Shown in pieces: positions 23,673 to 31,969 of a stretch of 64,000 nucleotides of DNA. Each line of letters starts with the position of its first letter. Position 1 is the first letter of the stretch. A program made the position numbers and the translations under genes. The stretch spans positions 24,967 through 88,966 of the forward strand of contig JAZQWG010000030.1 in NCBI GenBank assembly GCA_045632265.1, read 5' to 3'. The notes under the pieces are model-generated. The model was not told the DNA's origin. It saw nothing but the letters and a program-made list of their open reading frames with translations, and did not search any database. Source of the DNA: Scatosoma sp045632265. GTDB lineage: Bacteria; Bacillota; Clostridia; Christensenellales; Borkfalkiaceae.

Positions 23673-23694
23673 GCACGTATTTTTCATTTGTCAA
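23667..23694 (-). promoter_or_regulatory. SigA promoter of the small-ORF transcript
   Basis: TTGACA (23689-23694), 16 bases, extended TGCTATAAT (-10 at 23667-23672) on the minus strand. Confidence 0.8.
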
Positions 23695-23747
23695 TAGGTT
23701 TTTCAAAAATTTTTTAGATTTTTTTGAAAATTTTTTTTTGCAAGATA

Positions 23748-23783
23748 AAAACCGCAATCTCTTCAACAAAAAGGATTGCGGTT
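23748..23783 (-). terminator. Terminator of the ppx-maf-mreB transcript
   Basis: AACCGCAATC / GATTGCGGTT stem, then a T run on the minus strand. Confidence 0.75.
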
Positions 23784-23800
23784 TAATTTTTCATTTTCTA

Positions 23801-24808
23801 TTATTCAGTAGGCAAGGAAAAAGCCTTCAAAAGGTCCTTTTCTCGCAAGATTGCGCCGCCGCCGATGACGGTTGCGTACTGCGGTTCGTCGCACACGTGA
23901 TAGCGCATTTCTAATTTCGAGCCGATATATTGCGCCAAGTGAGGAATTTTCATCACGCCACCCGAAAGGTAAACGCCGTTTCTATTGACGATTGCCGCCA
24001 CTTCCGCAGGCAAACGGCGAAGCACCGCCACTGCGTATTCTAATATCTTATCCACGTACACGCGTATGCAATCGGTTAAATCGACTGCTTGCACCGATAC
24101 GGCAGAGGGACGACAAGTGTCCATCGAACTACCTTCTGCTACCATTGCGCCACGTGCCGACGGGGACAAAGAAACGAGTTCGTTTTTCAATTTTTCCGCC
24201 GTCAAAGTGCCGATACGAAGTCCGTTTGCACGAGCCACTTTCGCCAAGACGTTGGCATCCATGTTATTGCCGCCCACGTTCATCGAAACACCCGAAATAA
24301 TGCCGTCCGCCGAAACTACGGCTACGTTCGTCACGCCGCCGCCGATATCCAAGCAAAAGACGGGATCGCTATCGCTGATAACTGCGCCTGCACCCACCGC
24401 CGCCAAATAGGGCTGTTCGACGAAATGCACCTTTCTCAAACCGCATTCTTCCGCCAAAGCGATGTATTGCGCAAGCACGTGCGGGGCTACCCCGCAAGGC
24501 ACACTGAAAAGCGCTTGAACTTTATGAAGAACGCCCGTTTTTACGCCGATACGGGAAAGGAATTCCTTTAACATTGCCGAAGCAAGGCGCATATCCGCAA
24601 TTTCGCCTTCGTAAACGGGATAGACGATGCTGGTGTATTCCGCCGTTTTACCGATAAGGTTTTTGGCATCTTTGCCCACCGCTTTTATCTCTTTATCTTC
24701 ACCGTAAATCGCCACGCAAGAAGGCTCGGCAAGGACGACGCCGTTGCTCGTATCCGCGCGGTAAATTTTCGTCATTGACGAACCGAAATCGATTGCCAAC
24801 TTCCACAT
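23801..24808 (-). CDS. mreB: MreB-like rod-shape actin homologue
   Basis: The 335-residue actin-fold ATPase directs cell-wall synthesis under the membrane. The phosphate 1 loop is AIDFGSSMTKIY at the N-terminus, phosphate 2 is CLDIGGGVTNVAVV, and the adenosine motif is YLSGGVMKIPHL. HFVEQPYLAAVGAG is typical MreB. Whether it is MreB, Mbl or MreBH cannot be told from one copy. It starts 12 bases after maf; mreB next to maf is an old and common arrangement. mreC and mreD are not nearby. Confidence 0.88.
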   Translation of the reverse strand: MWKLAIDFGSSMTKIYRADTSNGVVLAEPSCVAIYGEDKEIKAVGKDAKNLIGKTAEYTSIVYPVYEGEIADMRLASAMLKEFLSRIGVKTGVLHKVQALFSVPCGVAPHVLAQYIALAEECGLRKVHFVEQPYLAAVGAGAVISDSDPVFCLDIGGGVTNVAVVSADGIISGVSMNVGGNNMDANVLAKVARANGLRIGTLTAEKLKNELVSLSPSARGAMVAEGSSMDTCRPSAVSVQAVDLTDCIRVYVDKILEYAVAVLRRLPAEVAAIVNRNGVYLSGGVMKIPHLAQYIGSKLEMRYHVCDEPQYATVIGGGAILREKDLLKAFSLPTE

Positions 24809-24820
24809 AAGCCCTTTCTC

Positions 24821-25396
24821 CTATCCTATCTTCGATGCAATTTCTTGCACCATTGCTTTGCAAAGTTCTACGGGTAAACCAACTACGTTGGTAAAACTCC
24901 CTTCTATTTTTTTCACCAAACCGCCGTCTTGTATGCCGTACGCACCCGCTTTATCCATGGGCGAGCCGCCTTTTACGTAGTCGCTTATAAACTCGCCCGA
25001 CAGCGTGTTAAAATACACTTTCGTACAATCGGCTTTGACAAGATTTTTTCTTACGCCCTTTTCAAGATAGGACATACAAACGCCCGTATAAACTTCGTGC
25101 GCCCTACCCGACAACGCGCAAAGCATGCGCTTTGCATCTTCTTCGTCCTTGGGCTTGCCCAGCACTTCGTTATCGAGCACCACCACCGTGTCCGCACCAA
25201 GCACCGCTTTGTCCTTGGCTTGGGGCAGCGCCGCCACTTCTTCCGCCTTTTGCGTTGCGAGCGCTTTGACGAGCGTTTCGGGACAATCGCTTTCCGCCCG
25301 TTCTTCGCCCGTTGCAATCATGATTTCAAAATTTTCCACCACTTCGCCAAACAGTTCTTTACGGCGGGGCGAAGCGCTTGCTAAAATCCATTTCAT
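24821..25396 (-). CDS. maf: Maf-family nucleoside triphosphate pyrophosphatase
   Basis: The 191-residue Maf protein has the signature LASASPRRKELFGEV at residues 5-19, the catalytic GADTVVVLDNEVLGKPKDEEDA block and the C-terminal GAYGIQDGGLVKKIEGSFTN, here cited as GAYGIQDGG plus EGSFTNVVGLP. Maf enzymes hydrolyse dTTP/UTP or modified nucleotides and may slow septation. Length is normal. It lies between ppx and mreB on one strand. Confidence 0.93.
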   Translation of the reverse strand: MKWILASASPRRKELFGEVVENFEIMIATGEERAESDCPETLVKALATQKAEEVAALPQAKDKAVLGADTVVVLDNEVLGKPKDEEDAKRMLCALSGRAHEVYTGVCMSYLEKGVRKNLVKADCTKVYFNTLSGEFISDYVKGGSPMDKAGAYGIQDGGLVKKIEGSFTNVVGLPVELCKAMVQEIASKIG

Positions 25397-25449
25397 AGCT
25401 CAAAAAAAGGAAAGCCGCCCTTGTTGAGCGGCTGCTTCCTATGCCTTTA

Positions 25450-26961
25450 TTACAAAATTTCCAACGTCTTTTTGAACGCTCTCTTAAATTCGGGGTTCGC
25501 CGCCGTCGCATCGCGAATTTCAAGCGCTGCATCGCCGTTTACTTCCGTCTTCATGATAACCGAATCGCCCAACACGTCGCAGTTCAAGCCCGTGACAACG
25601 CCACAATGCGATCTATCCAAACTTTCCGCAATACGCAAAAGTACGCCAAGCTTCTTCACGGCATCAAGGTCTTCTTCCGTCACAAGGTCTTTGTATTTCA
25701 TCCATTCTACAAGGGGCACTTCTTCACGGTTATGGCAACCTGCAACGAACGCCGCAAGCACGATTTCTCTATGCGACGCGCCGTAAATAGACGATTGCAA
25801 AATGGTGTACCAGCTGTGACGAGCGTGTTGATAATATTTCAATCTTTCCCCGCAATCGTGCAAACTTGCCGCAATTTTCAATACTTTCAAGTATTGACGA
25901 GAGAATTTATGCAATACGCGAAGTTGTTTGAAAAGCTGTACGGAAAGCTGCATAACGTGTTCTACGTGCTTTTCGTCACATTCGTAATATTTCACAAGCG
26001 TTTCCAAGCTGTAGCCAAGCACGTCGGAAATAGGTTTTTCCATCGTGATAGGCATTGCTTGGTTGAGCATAAGCCCTTCGCGAAGTCCGCAACCGGAAAT
26101 TGCAAATTCTTGTACGTTCATGTAATCGATAAACGATTTTACGATAGCCATTGCCGCAGGCATAATGTCCGCACGCTTGGGCGAAAGCCCTTTAATCTTC
26201 TTACGCTTGTCCACGTCTAACACACGAAGCATGTCGTAAATGGACGTAAAGTCTTCCGTCGGCAAACGGAAATTGTGCGGCGTATCCAAAGGATATTTTC
26301 TAACGAGTTTGGTAATCTTGAACAAGTTTCTAAACGAACCGCCCACGCCGATTACTTGCGTTTCGGGATCGACTTCCGCAAGCCAAGGCAACTTTTTAAG
26401 TTGTTCGGTGAAGAATTCTTCTACGTGACGAGCCGCTTCTTCAGGGGTTGCATCGTTTGCAAACAAATCGGTGAGTGTCACCGCACCGAAAGGCAAGTTT
26501 GCATAATTAAGCAAGTTTCTTCTATTGTAATAAATAATCTTCGTGCTGCCCCCGCCGATTTCCAAAATCAAGCCCTTGGGCGCTTCCATCGAGTTGATAA
26601 CCCCACGATATACGAGCACCGCTTCTTCCTCTTCGGAAAGAACACGGATAGTGATGTTGCACGAAACTTGGATTTCGTCCAAGAACGAGCGTTGGTTTTT
26701 CGCGCGTCTAACCGCCGCCGTACCAACTGCAATAATACGGTCCACCTTTCTTGCGTCGCAAAGCCTTTTGAACATCTTAAGCGTACGAATCGTTTCTGCG
26801 ATACGTTGCGGTTTCAAAAAGCCGTCTCTGTCCATGTCTTGACCAAGACGAACGCTTTCTTTTAATTCGTCTACGACAACGTAATGCCCGTCCGTGAACA
26901 TGTCCACGATGACGAGTCTTGCCGTATTCGAACCCAAATCAATAATGCCTACTTTCTCCAC
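25450..26961 (-). CDS. ppx: Ppx/GppA family phosphatase with HD domain
   Basis: The 503-residue protein opens with the sugar-kinase-fold motif GIIDLGSNTARLVI. EIGGGSTKIIYY (about residue 148) is the second phosphate-binding motif, and an HD-type domain follows (ASLHDCGERLKYY near residue 355). Family members cut polyphosphate or pppGpp; the two roles cannot be told apart by eye. About 50 bases separate it from maf, with only a weak hairpin between, so a joint transcript is likely. An 18-bp palindrome lies upstream at 27039-27056. Confidence 0.88.
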   Translation of the reverse strand: MEKVGIIDLGSNTARLVIVDMFTDGHYVVVDELKESVRLGQDMDRDGFLKPQRIAETIRTLKMFKRLCDARKVDRIIAVGTAAVRRAKNQRSFLDEIQVSCNITIRVLSEEEEAVLVYRGVINSMEAPKGLILEIGGGSTKIIYYNRRNLLNYANLPFGAVTLTDLFANDATPEEAARHVEEFFTEQLKKLPWLAEVDPETQVIGVGGSFRNLFKITKLVRKYPLDTPHNFRLPTEDFTSIYDMLRVLDVDKRKKIKGLSPKRADIMPAAMAIVKSFIDYMNVQEFAISGCGLREGLMLNQAMPITMEKPISDVLGYSLETLVKYYECDEKHVEHVMQLSVQLFKQLRVLHKFSRQYLKVLKIAASLHDCGERLKYYQHARHSWYTILQSSIYGASHREIVLAAFVAGCHNREEVPLVEWMKYKDLVTEEDLDAVKKLGVLLRIAESLDRSHCGVVTGLNCDVLGDSVIMKTEVNGDAALEIRDATAANPEFKRAFKKTLEIL

Positions 26962-27038
26962 TTTTTTACCTCACAAAAATGCTATGTCCTAAACAAGGAC
27001 TTTGTGTTTTTTTCTTTTCTCCGTATGAAAAGCGTGCT

Positions 27039-27056
27039 TGTAAACAATCGTTTACA
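27039..27056. promoter_or_regulatory. Palindromic operator upstream of ppx
   Basis: TGTAAACAATCGTTTACA has perfect 7-bp arms with a 4-base spacer. It stands about 78 bases before the ppx start. The regulator is unknown. The remainder of the gap 26962-27251 is AT-rich with no other signal except the terminator at 27208-27236. Confidence 0.45.
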
Positions 27057-27207
27057 TTACGCCCCATTTTCCACTTTCCCATAGTTTACCATACAAATGC
27101 AAATTTGTAAATAGTCTTTTCCGATTTTTTTTGACTTTTTTCCAAATTTTTTCGTTTTTTACAAAAAGTAGTCATTTTTTTGTACGATTTGCCATACAAT
27201 TTTCACA

Positions 27208-27236
27208 AAAATAAGCGATTGCCCTCTTGCAACCGC
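27208..27236 (-). terminator. Terminator of the TauE/SafE genes
   Basis: AGCGGTTGC / GCAATCGCT stem with one mismatch, then TTATTTTTG on the minus strand. Confidence 0.55.
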
Positions 27237-27251
27237 TTTCTTGTTCTCTTC

Positions 27252-27626
27252 TCACCCCTTTTTCTTTCCTTTTATCTCTCGATAAAAGCTGACGATTCCC
27301 AGCCCCACCAAAAACACGCCGAACGCTTTCGTCAAAATCGCCGAAGGCAATAGCGCCGCCACGCTCACGCCGATAAGCGAGAAAAGAAAAGCGGGGCAAA
27401 TTATCCAAAATATTCCGTCCGTTTTGAGAAGATTATTGTCCGAGTGCATTTTCAATGCACCTACACTCATGGGCAAAAAGGCAAACAGGTTTGCCGATTG
27501 TGCAATTTTTTGTTCCACGCCCCCTATAATGATGAGAAGCGGGATAGTGAGCGTACCGCCGCCCATGCCCATTCCCGCGGGAATCCCGCCTATAAAACCA
27601 AGCAAAATATATAGATAAAAAGACAT
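27252..27626 (-). CDS. TauE/SafE-type permease, half-size protein 2
   Basis: The 124-residue membrane protein has about four spans and the TauE/SafE glycine motif FIGGIPAGMGMGGGTLTIPLLI. Full-size members have about 250 residues and eight spans, so this is a half-size form, paired with the 27788-28153 product; together they probably form one anion exporter (sulfite, sulfoacetate or similar). The ATG at 27626 starts at the hydrophobic end, but no ribosome site precedes it: a hairpin repeat array directly abuts the start. Confidence 0.75.
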   Translation of the reverse strand: MSFYLYILLGFIGGIPAGMGMGGGTLTIPLLIIIGGVEQKIAQSANLFAFLPMSVGALKMHSDNNLLKTDGIFWIICPAFLFSLIGVSVAALLPSAILTKAFGVFLVGLGIVSFYREIKGKKKG

Positions 27627-27633
27627 AAGTAAA

Positions 27634-27722
27634 AGGTGATTTGACGGCGTTGCCGTCGTGATTTGCCCTTGGCGTGATTTGGCTTCGCCGTGATTTGCAA
27701 AACTTTGTTTTGCGTTGTGGGA
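27634..27722. repeat. Hairpin repeat array with GTGATTTG units
   Basis: Four copies of GTGATTTG or close forms are each followed by a small inverted repeat (GACGGC/GCCGTC, GGCG/CGCC, GCAAAAC/GTTTTGC). It fills the space between the two TauE/SafE half genes. Confidence 0.6.
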
Positions 27723-27787
27723 ATTATCCCCTAACGTATTATCACGAAAAGACAAGAATCAAGCAAGTGAAAACCATGCTTTGTTCT

Positions 27788-28153
27788 TCAGCGAAAGAAT
27801 AAAAACGCCCCCGCCACCACTTGCAAAATGGCAAAGGTGTAGTTCACGGCTTTTTCGGGCAATTTTTTCAGCAACTTTGCCCCTAAAAATCCACCGAAAG
27901 TGACGCCGATTGCCGTGGGGATTAGCACGGATAACTGGTAAATTCCACGAAGAAAATAGAGAAAAACGGAAAAGATGGACACGGGAAAAATCACTAAAAT
28001 TGCGGTGGCGTGCGCCACTTTGTCCTTGTAGCCGTTTCCCTTCAAAAGGGGTACGGCAAGCATGCCCCCGCCGCCGCCAAATAACCCGTTGGCAAGCCCC
28101 ACCGCCGCCCCGCACGTGATTTGCTTGCTCTTTTGCAATATTCTTTCGTCCAT
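27788..28153 (-). CDS. TauE/SafE-type permease, half-size protein 1
   Basis: The 121-residue protein has four probable spans and the family motif GLANGLFGGGGGMLAVPLL, with a second repeat-like block GVTFGGFLGAKLL. It is the partner of 27252-27626. Two half-size genes side by side are known in Firmicutes; the family moves sulfur-containing or other organic anions across the membrane. Substrate is not evident here. The start is the ATG at 28153; a good Shine-Dalgarno is not obvious. Confidence 0.8.
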   Translation of the reverse strand: MDERILQKSKQITCGAAVGLANGLFGGGGGMLAVPLLKGNGYKDKVAHATAILVIFPVSIFSVFLYFLRGIYQLSVLIPTAIGVTFGGFLGAKLLKKLPEKAVNYTFAILQVVAGAFLFFR

Positions 28154-28264
28154 TTCTCACCTATCCTTTGGATAACTTTTCCAAAAACACTTCCCTTCTA
28201 TCCATATTTTGCGTAATTTTTTGCATTTTATCAAACTTTTTCCCGCTTTTTACACGAGAAACGC

Positions 28265-28293
28265 TTGCTTATAAATCGATTTTGTATTAAAAT
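28265..28293 (+). promoter_or_regulatory. Promoter of the large lipoprotein
   Basis: TTGCTT (28265-28270), 17 bases, TAAAAT (28288-28293). The gap 28154-28376 shows nothing else. Confidence 0.5.
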
Positions 28294-28376
28294 AATATAG
28301 CATGGGTGTTTGAACACTTGAAAGCGTGTTTCGCCCTATCTCAAAATTGCAAAAAACAAAACCAAAAGGTGGTTGT

Positions 28377-31300
28377 ATGAAAGGAAACGAAATAACCAGC
28401 AAGAAGAAATTTCTTGCACTGCTCTTGTCTCTCTTGATGGCATCTTCCGTAGCTACGGTATTTGCATCTTGCGACAAAACGGACGACGAAACGGCTGACA
28501 CCGAAACGGAAGAAACGACGGATACTGAACCCGAAGAAGACACCGAAGAAGTCGTCAATGAAAAAGACCTTATTACGAACAGCTTGTTCAACTCCGCTTC
28601 TTACGATGCGACGAAGCCTATCGTGACGAGCGTTAGCGGTTGGACGAGATCGACCAACTCCGTATCGAGCGGTACTGCTCCCTCCTCGGAAGCGGCAAGC
28701 GGCGTCATCGACGTATCTACCGAAAAATGGAAGGATTTGACGACGTCGGGCATCGACGTTGATCCCGCTACGTTGACGGAAGAACAAGCGAAGGAAAAAT
28801 GGTCGTCCATGACCACGAAAGACAAGCTTGAATATTACGAAGCGTGGAAGGCAAACGATGCAAACGACGATCGCAGCCTTTCCGACCTTGAATTCTACGA
28901 ATCGTTCAACATCGACGTTGACGACTTGCCTTTCATTGAAGATAAGGACGGCAACAAGACGGCTATCGCTAACCCTGGCGCACGCACGGGTTCGACGGAC
29001 AACAACGTCTTGATGATCCACAACGAAAAGCAAACGGATACGTATATCGGTACGGCGCAAAAGTTCACGTCCACGTCCACCGTTACGGTGAAGATGGGCG
29101 AAACGGCGAAGTTCTCCGTTTGGGTAAAGACGAGCAACTTGCTTGGCTCTTCCGCAAACAACGAAGAAGATACGACCGCGTACAACAAGGGCGCGTATAT
29201 CCAAATCAACCACAGCGTTGGTAGCAAGTCGCTTGACGCTCTTGAAATTAAGAACATCAACTCCGACGAATGGGTAGAATACAGCTTCGTGCTTTGCGGC
29301 TCGTCCTTTGCGGACTCCACCTTCTCGATTGTGCTTGGTCTTGGTCAAAGCGGTGGTACGAACAAGGAAGAATACGTAAACGGTTATGCTTTCTTCGACG
29401 ATATCACTTGTGAAGTTTCGTCCGATGCGGCTGAACTTGCCGATTACACGACGTTCACCTTTGAAAACAACAAAGAAGAAAAGACGATTGCGGCAAACAA
29501 GACGGCAAACAAGAAATTCGCGCTTGACTTCTCGGACGTTGGTAACGGCTTTAGCGCATACGACGTAAGCGGCTTGACCGCTTCGGCTACCACCGAAAAG
29601 AACACGTCGGGCGTTGAATACAGCACGGTTGACGGCGTTGGTACGCTTGTTCCTGCTTTGACCGCTCCCCTTGACACGAACAGCGACTTGAAGCAATTCT
29701 ACAACCTTGCAGACCTTGCAAACGGCGATGCTACGCAAAAGGCAGTTTACAACAACTACTTTGCTGACGACGATTTCCTTGGCAATGCGAACGCATTCCT
29801 CTTCCTTTCCAAGAAAGGCGCAGCTTACAAGGCTGAAAAGGAAATCACGATTGCAGGTAAAGCTGACGAAACGGTTTACTCGGCGCTTTCCTTCTACGTG
29901 AAGACGTCGGAAATGAACTCGTTCACGGGCGCAGGCGTTAAGCTTGAATTTGAAAACGACGAATACGCTTCCACGCAAGAAATTGCAAAACTTGACACGA
30001 CGGTTGTCGTTGATGAAGAATCGAACACCGACGGTTGGCAACGCGTAGTATTCTTCTTTGAAAACAAGACGGGCGCAGACCAAAACGCAACGCTTACCCT
30101 TTCGTTCGGCCCCACCACCGGTTTGGTGACGGCAACGAAGGACACCTTCCATGAAGGTTTTGCAGCGTTCGCTAAATTTGAATCGAAGACGCTTGACAAA
30201 GCTGAATACAGCTGCGCAGCAAGCGGTTCTTACTCGAAGATTGTAAAGATTGAAGTTCCTGAAAATGAAACGCAAGTAGACAGCGGCTTCGACGCAGCTG
30301 GTTCGTTGCAACAAGCAAGCATCAAAGACGGCTTTGCTAAAACGCAAAACTACACGGGCGTTTACAGCGACAGCGCGTTCGTTGGCGGCGGCAGCAACCT
30401 TAAAGCAAACGAATTGAAGACGGCTGGTCTTCTCAACAAGCAATACGCTGACACGGACAACTACAAGGATATCCTCACCGCCATCGGTGGCACGGGCGCA
30501 ACGTGGGACAGCCTTATCGGCAAAGACGTCACGCAACCCCTTGTAATTTACAACGCAGAAGAAAGCACGAAATCGTACGGTTTCATCGGCGCAAGCTCCA
30601 CCATTTCGGCAAGCGCATACGCAACGATTTCCATGCGCGTTAAGGTATCCGCAGGCGCAACCGCGCACGTATATCTTATCGATATGAGCGACGATAACTA
30701 CAACAACACCCTTTCTATCGGCAACAAGGTTATCTACTGGTACGACAAAGACGGCAACGTTTGTGCAAAAGACCCCACCGATACGAAACACTTCAACGCA
30801 AAATCGGACGTAGCGTTCAAGCTTCAAAAGAACGGCCTTTACAAGGTCAACCCCAACTGGAGCGGCGCGGCTGGCGTAGATACGGAAGCATACTTTGCAA
30901 ACCTTTCGGCGTACAAGTACGACGAAGACAGCAAGAACCTTATGCTTGACGATTTAGCTACCGATTACGAATACAACGAAAACTGGCGCCACGACGGCAA
31001 CGACAGAATCGCCTTCTACAGCTATGACGCAGCAACCAAATCGGCTTATGCGTACTCCAACAACACGACGAAGGTTTACGATTTCTCGACTGTAAGCGCA
31101 CTCACCCCTAGATACGCAGCTCAAGCAGAAAAAGAACTTCACATTGCAGTTGATAACACCGACGGCAACAACGGCGACTGGGTGACCGTAACCTTCTACG
31201 TTCACGCAGGCGAAAACGCAAAGAGCTACCGTTTGGAAATTTGGAACGGCGCACGCGCAGGCGAAACGATTGCGGCTGGCTCGTACGTAATGTTCGATTC

Positions 31301-31787
31301 TTGGAAGCCCGAAACGCTTAACTCCACCACTTGGGAAACGATGCTTAAAGAAAACGGCTACGACAAAAACGTAGACAGCAGCGACAAGTGGATGAAGAGC
31401 GTATTCTCCTTCTACGACACGGCGAAGTTCTTCCGCTATGACGAAACGATTGACGAAGCAGGCATCGGCGACTACTACGAATCTTACGACTCGACGACTT
31501 ACACCGAAGCGGTTGTATATCTTGAAAGCGACGATTTGTACACCATCTTCGCTGACTACTCGCCTTTGGAAACGGCTGTAAGCAAAGACGCCGTTGAAGA
31601 AGAAACGGAAGAAGAAGAGGAAGAAGAAACGGAAAACGAAACGAACGCTTGGCTTCTTGCAAGCTCAATTGCGATTGCGGCAGTTCTCCTTCTCACGATT
31701 GCAAGCCTTATCATCCGCAAGGTTGTAAGCGCTAACCGCAGAAAGCGTGGTATCTATCCCGAAAAGGATAAGAAATCGAAAAAGTAA
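28377..31787 (+). CDS. Large surface lipoprotein with C-terminal membrane anchor
   Basis: The 1136-residue protein has a signal peptide with lipobox VFASC (Cys32), then an acidic Thr/Glu-rich linker. Four beta-sandwich, carbohydrate-binding-like stretches follow, with phrases such as FSVWVKTSNL, YSALSFYVKTSEM, TISMRVKVSAG and VTVTFYVHAGE, each ending in a segment like YAFFDDI. After an acidic EEETEEEEEEE linker comes a transmembrane helix (LLASSIAIAAVLLLTIASLII) and a Lys/Arg-rich cytoplasmic tail. Both ends are thus anchored. The start at 28377 has AAAGGTGG in front; the longer frame lacks a signal. Function unknown; binding of cell-surface or dietary glycan is inference. Confidence 0.8.
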   Translation: MKGNEITSKKKFLALLLSLLMASSVATVFASCDKTDDETADTETEETTDTEPEEDTEEVVNEKDLITNSLFNSASYDATKPIVTSVSGWTRSTNSVSSGTAPSSEAASGVIDVSTEKWKDLTTSGIDVDPATLTEEQAKEKWSSMTTKDKLEYYEAWKANDANDDRSLSDLEFYESFNIDVDDLPFIEDKDGNKTAIANPGARTGSTDNNVLMIHNEKQTDTYIGTAQKFTSTSTVTVKMGETAKFSVWVKTSNLLGSSANNEEDTTAYNKGAYIQINHSVGSKSLDALEIKNINSDEWVEYSFVLCGSSFADSTFSIVLGLGQSGGTNKEEYVNGYAFFDDITCEVSSDAAELADYTTFTFENNKEEKTIAANKTANKKFALDFSDVGNGFSAYDVSGLTASATTEKNTSGVEYSTVDGVGTLVPALTAPLDTNSDLKQFYNLADLANGDATQKAVYNNYFADDDFLGNANAFLFLSKKGAAYKAEKEITIAGKADETVYSALSFYVKTSEMNSFTGAGVKLEFENDEYASTQEIAKLDTTVVVDEESNTDGWQRVVFFFENKTGADQNATLTLSFGPTTGLVTATKDTFHEGFAAFAKFESKTLDKAEYSCAASGSYSKIVKIEVPENETQVDSGFDAAGSLQQASIKDGFAKTQNYTGVYSDSAFVGGGSNLKANELKTAGLLNKQYADTDNYKDILTAIGGTGATWDSLIGKDVTQPLVIYNAEESTKSYGFIGASSTISASAYATISMRVKVSAGATAHVYLIDMSDDNYNNTLSIGNKVIYWYDKDGNVCAKDPTDTKHFNAKSDVAFKLQKNGLYKVNPNWSGAAGVDTEAYFANLSAYKYDEDSKNLMLDDLATDYEYNENWRHDGNDRIAFYSYDAATKSAYAYSNNTTKVYDFSTVSALTPRYAAQAEKELHIAVDNTDGNNGDWVTVTFYVHAGENAKSYRLEIWNGARAGETIAAGSYVMFDSWKPETLNSTTWETMLKENGYDKNVDSSDKWMKSVFSFYDTAKFFRYDETIDEAGIGDYYESYDSTTYTEAVVYLESDDLYTIFADYSPLETAVSKDAVEEETEEEEEEETENETNAWLLASSIAIAAVLLLTIASLIIRKVVSANRRKRGIYPEKDKKSKK

Positions 31788-31805
31788 TTGATGCGTAAAG
31801 CATAA

Positions 31806-31840
31806 AACACCGCCTCGGCAGCATTGCCGAGGCGGTGTTA
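31806..31840 (+). terminator. Terminator of the large lipoprotein gene
   Basis: AACACCGCCTCGGCA / TGCCGAGGCGGTGTT with a GCAT loop and a T run. Confidence 0.9.
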
Positions 31841-31892
31841 TTTTTTCTATATATAATATGGAAGCAAAAAACGCCGCCAAATGAAATAAAAC

Positions 31893-31917
31893 AAGGGGCG
31901 AGCATCGCTCGCCCCTA
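31893..31917 (-). terminator. Terminator of the rsmF operon
   Basis: AGGGGCGAGC / GCTCGCCCCT stem followed by TGTTTTATTTC on the minus strand. Confidence 0.75.
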
Positions 31918-31969
31918 TTCTATTTACAAATCTCTTAAAAACGTTGATAAATTGCAAACGCAGCTAAAT

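Noticed and set aside
28341..30827. 828-codon frame opposite the large lipoprotein
   Set aside because: Antisense shadow; the plus-strand gene has a promoter, ribosome site, lipobox and terminator.
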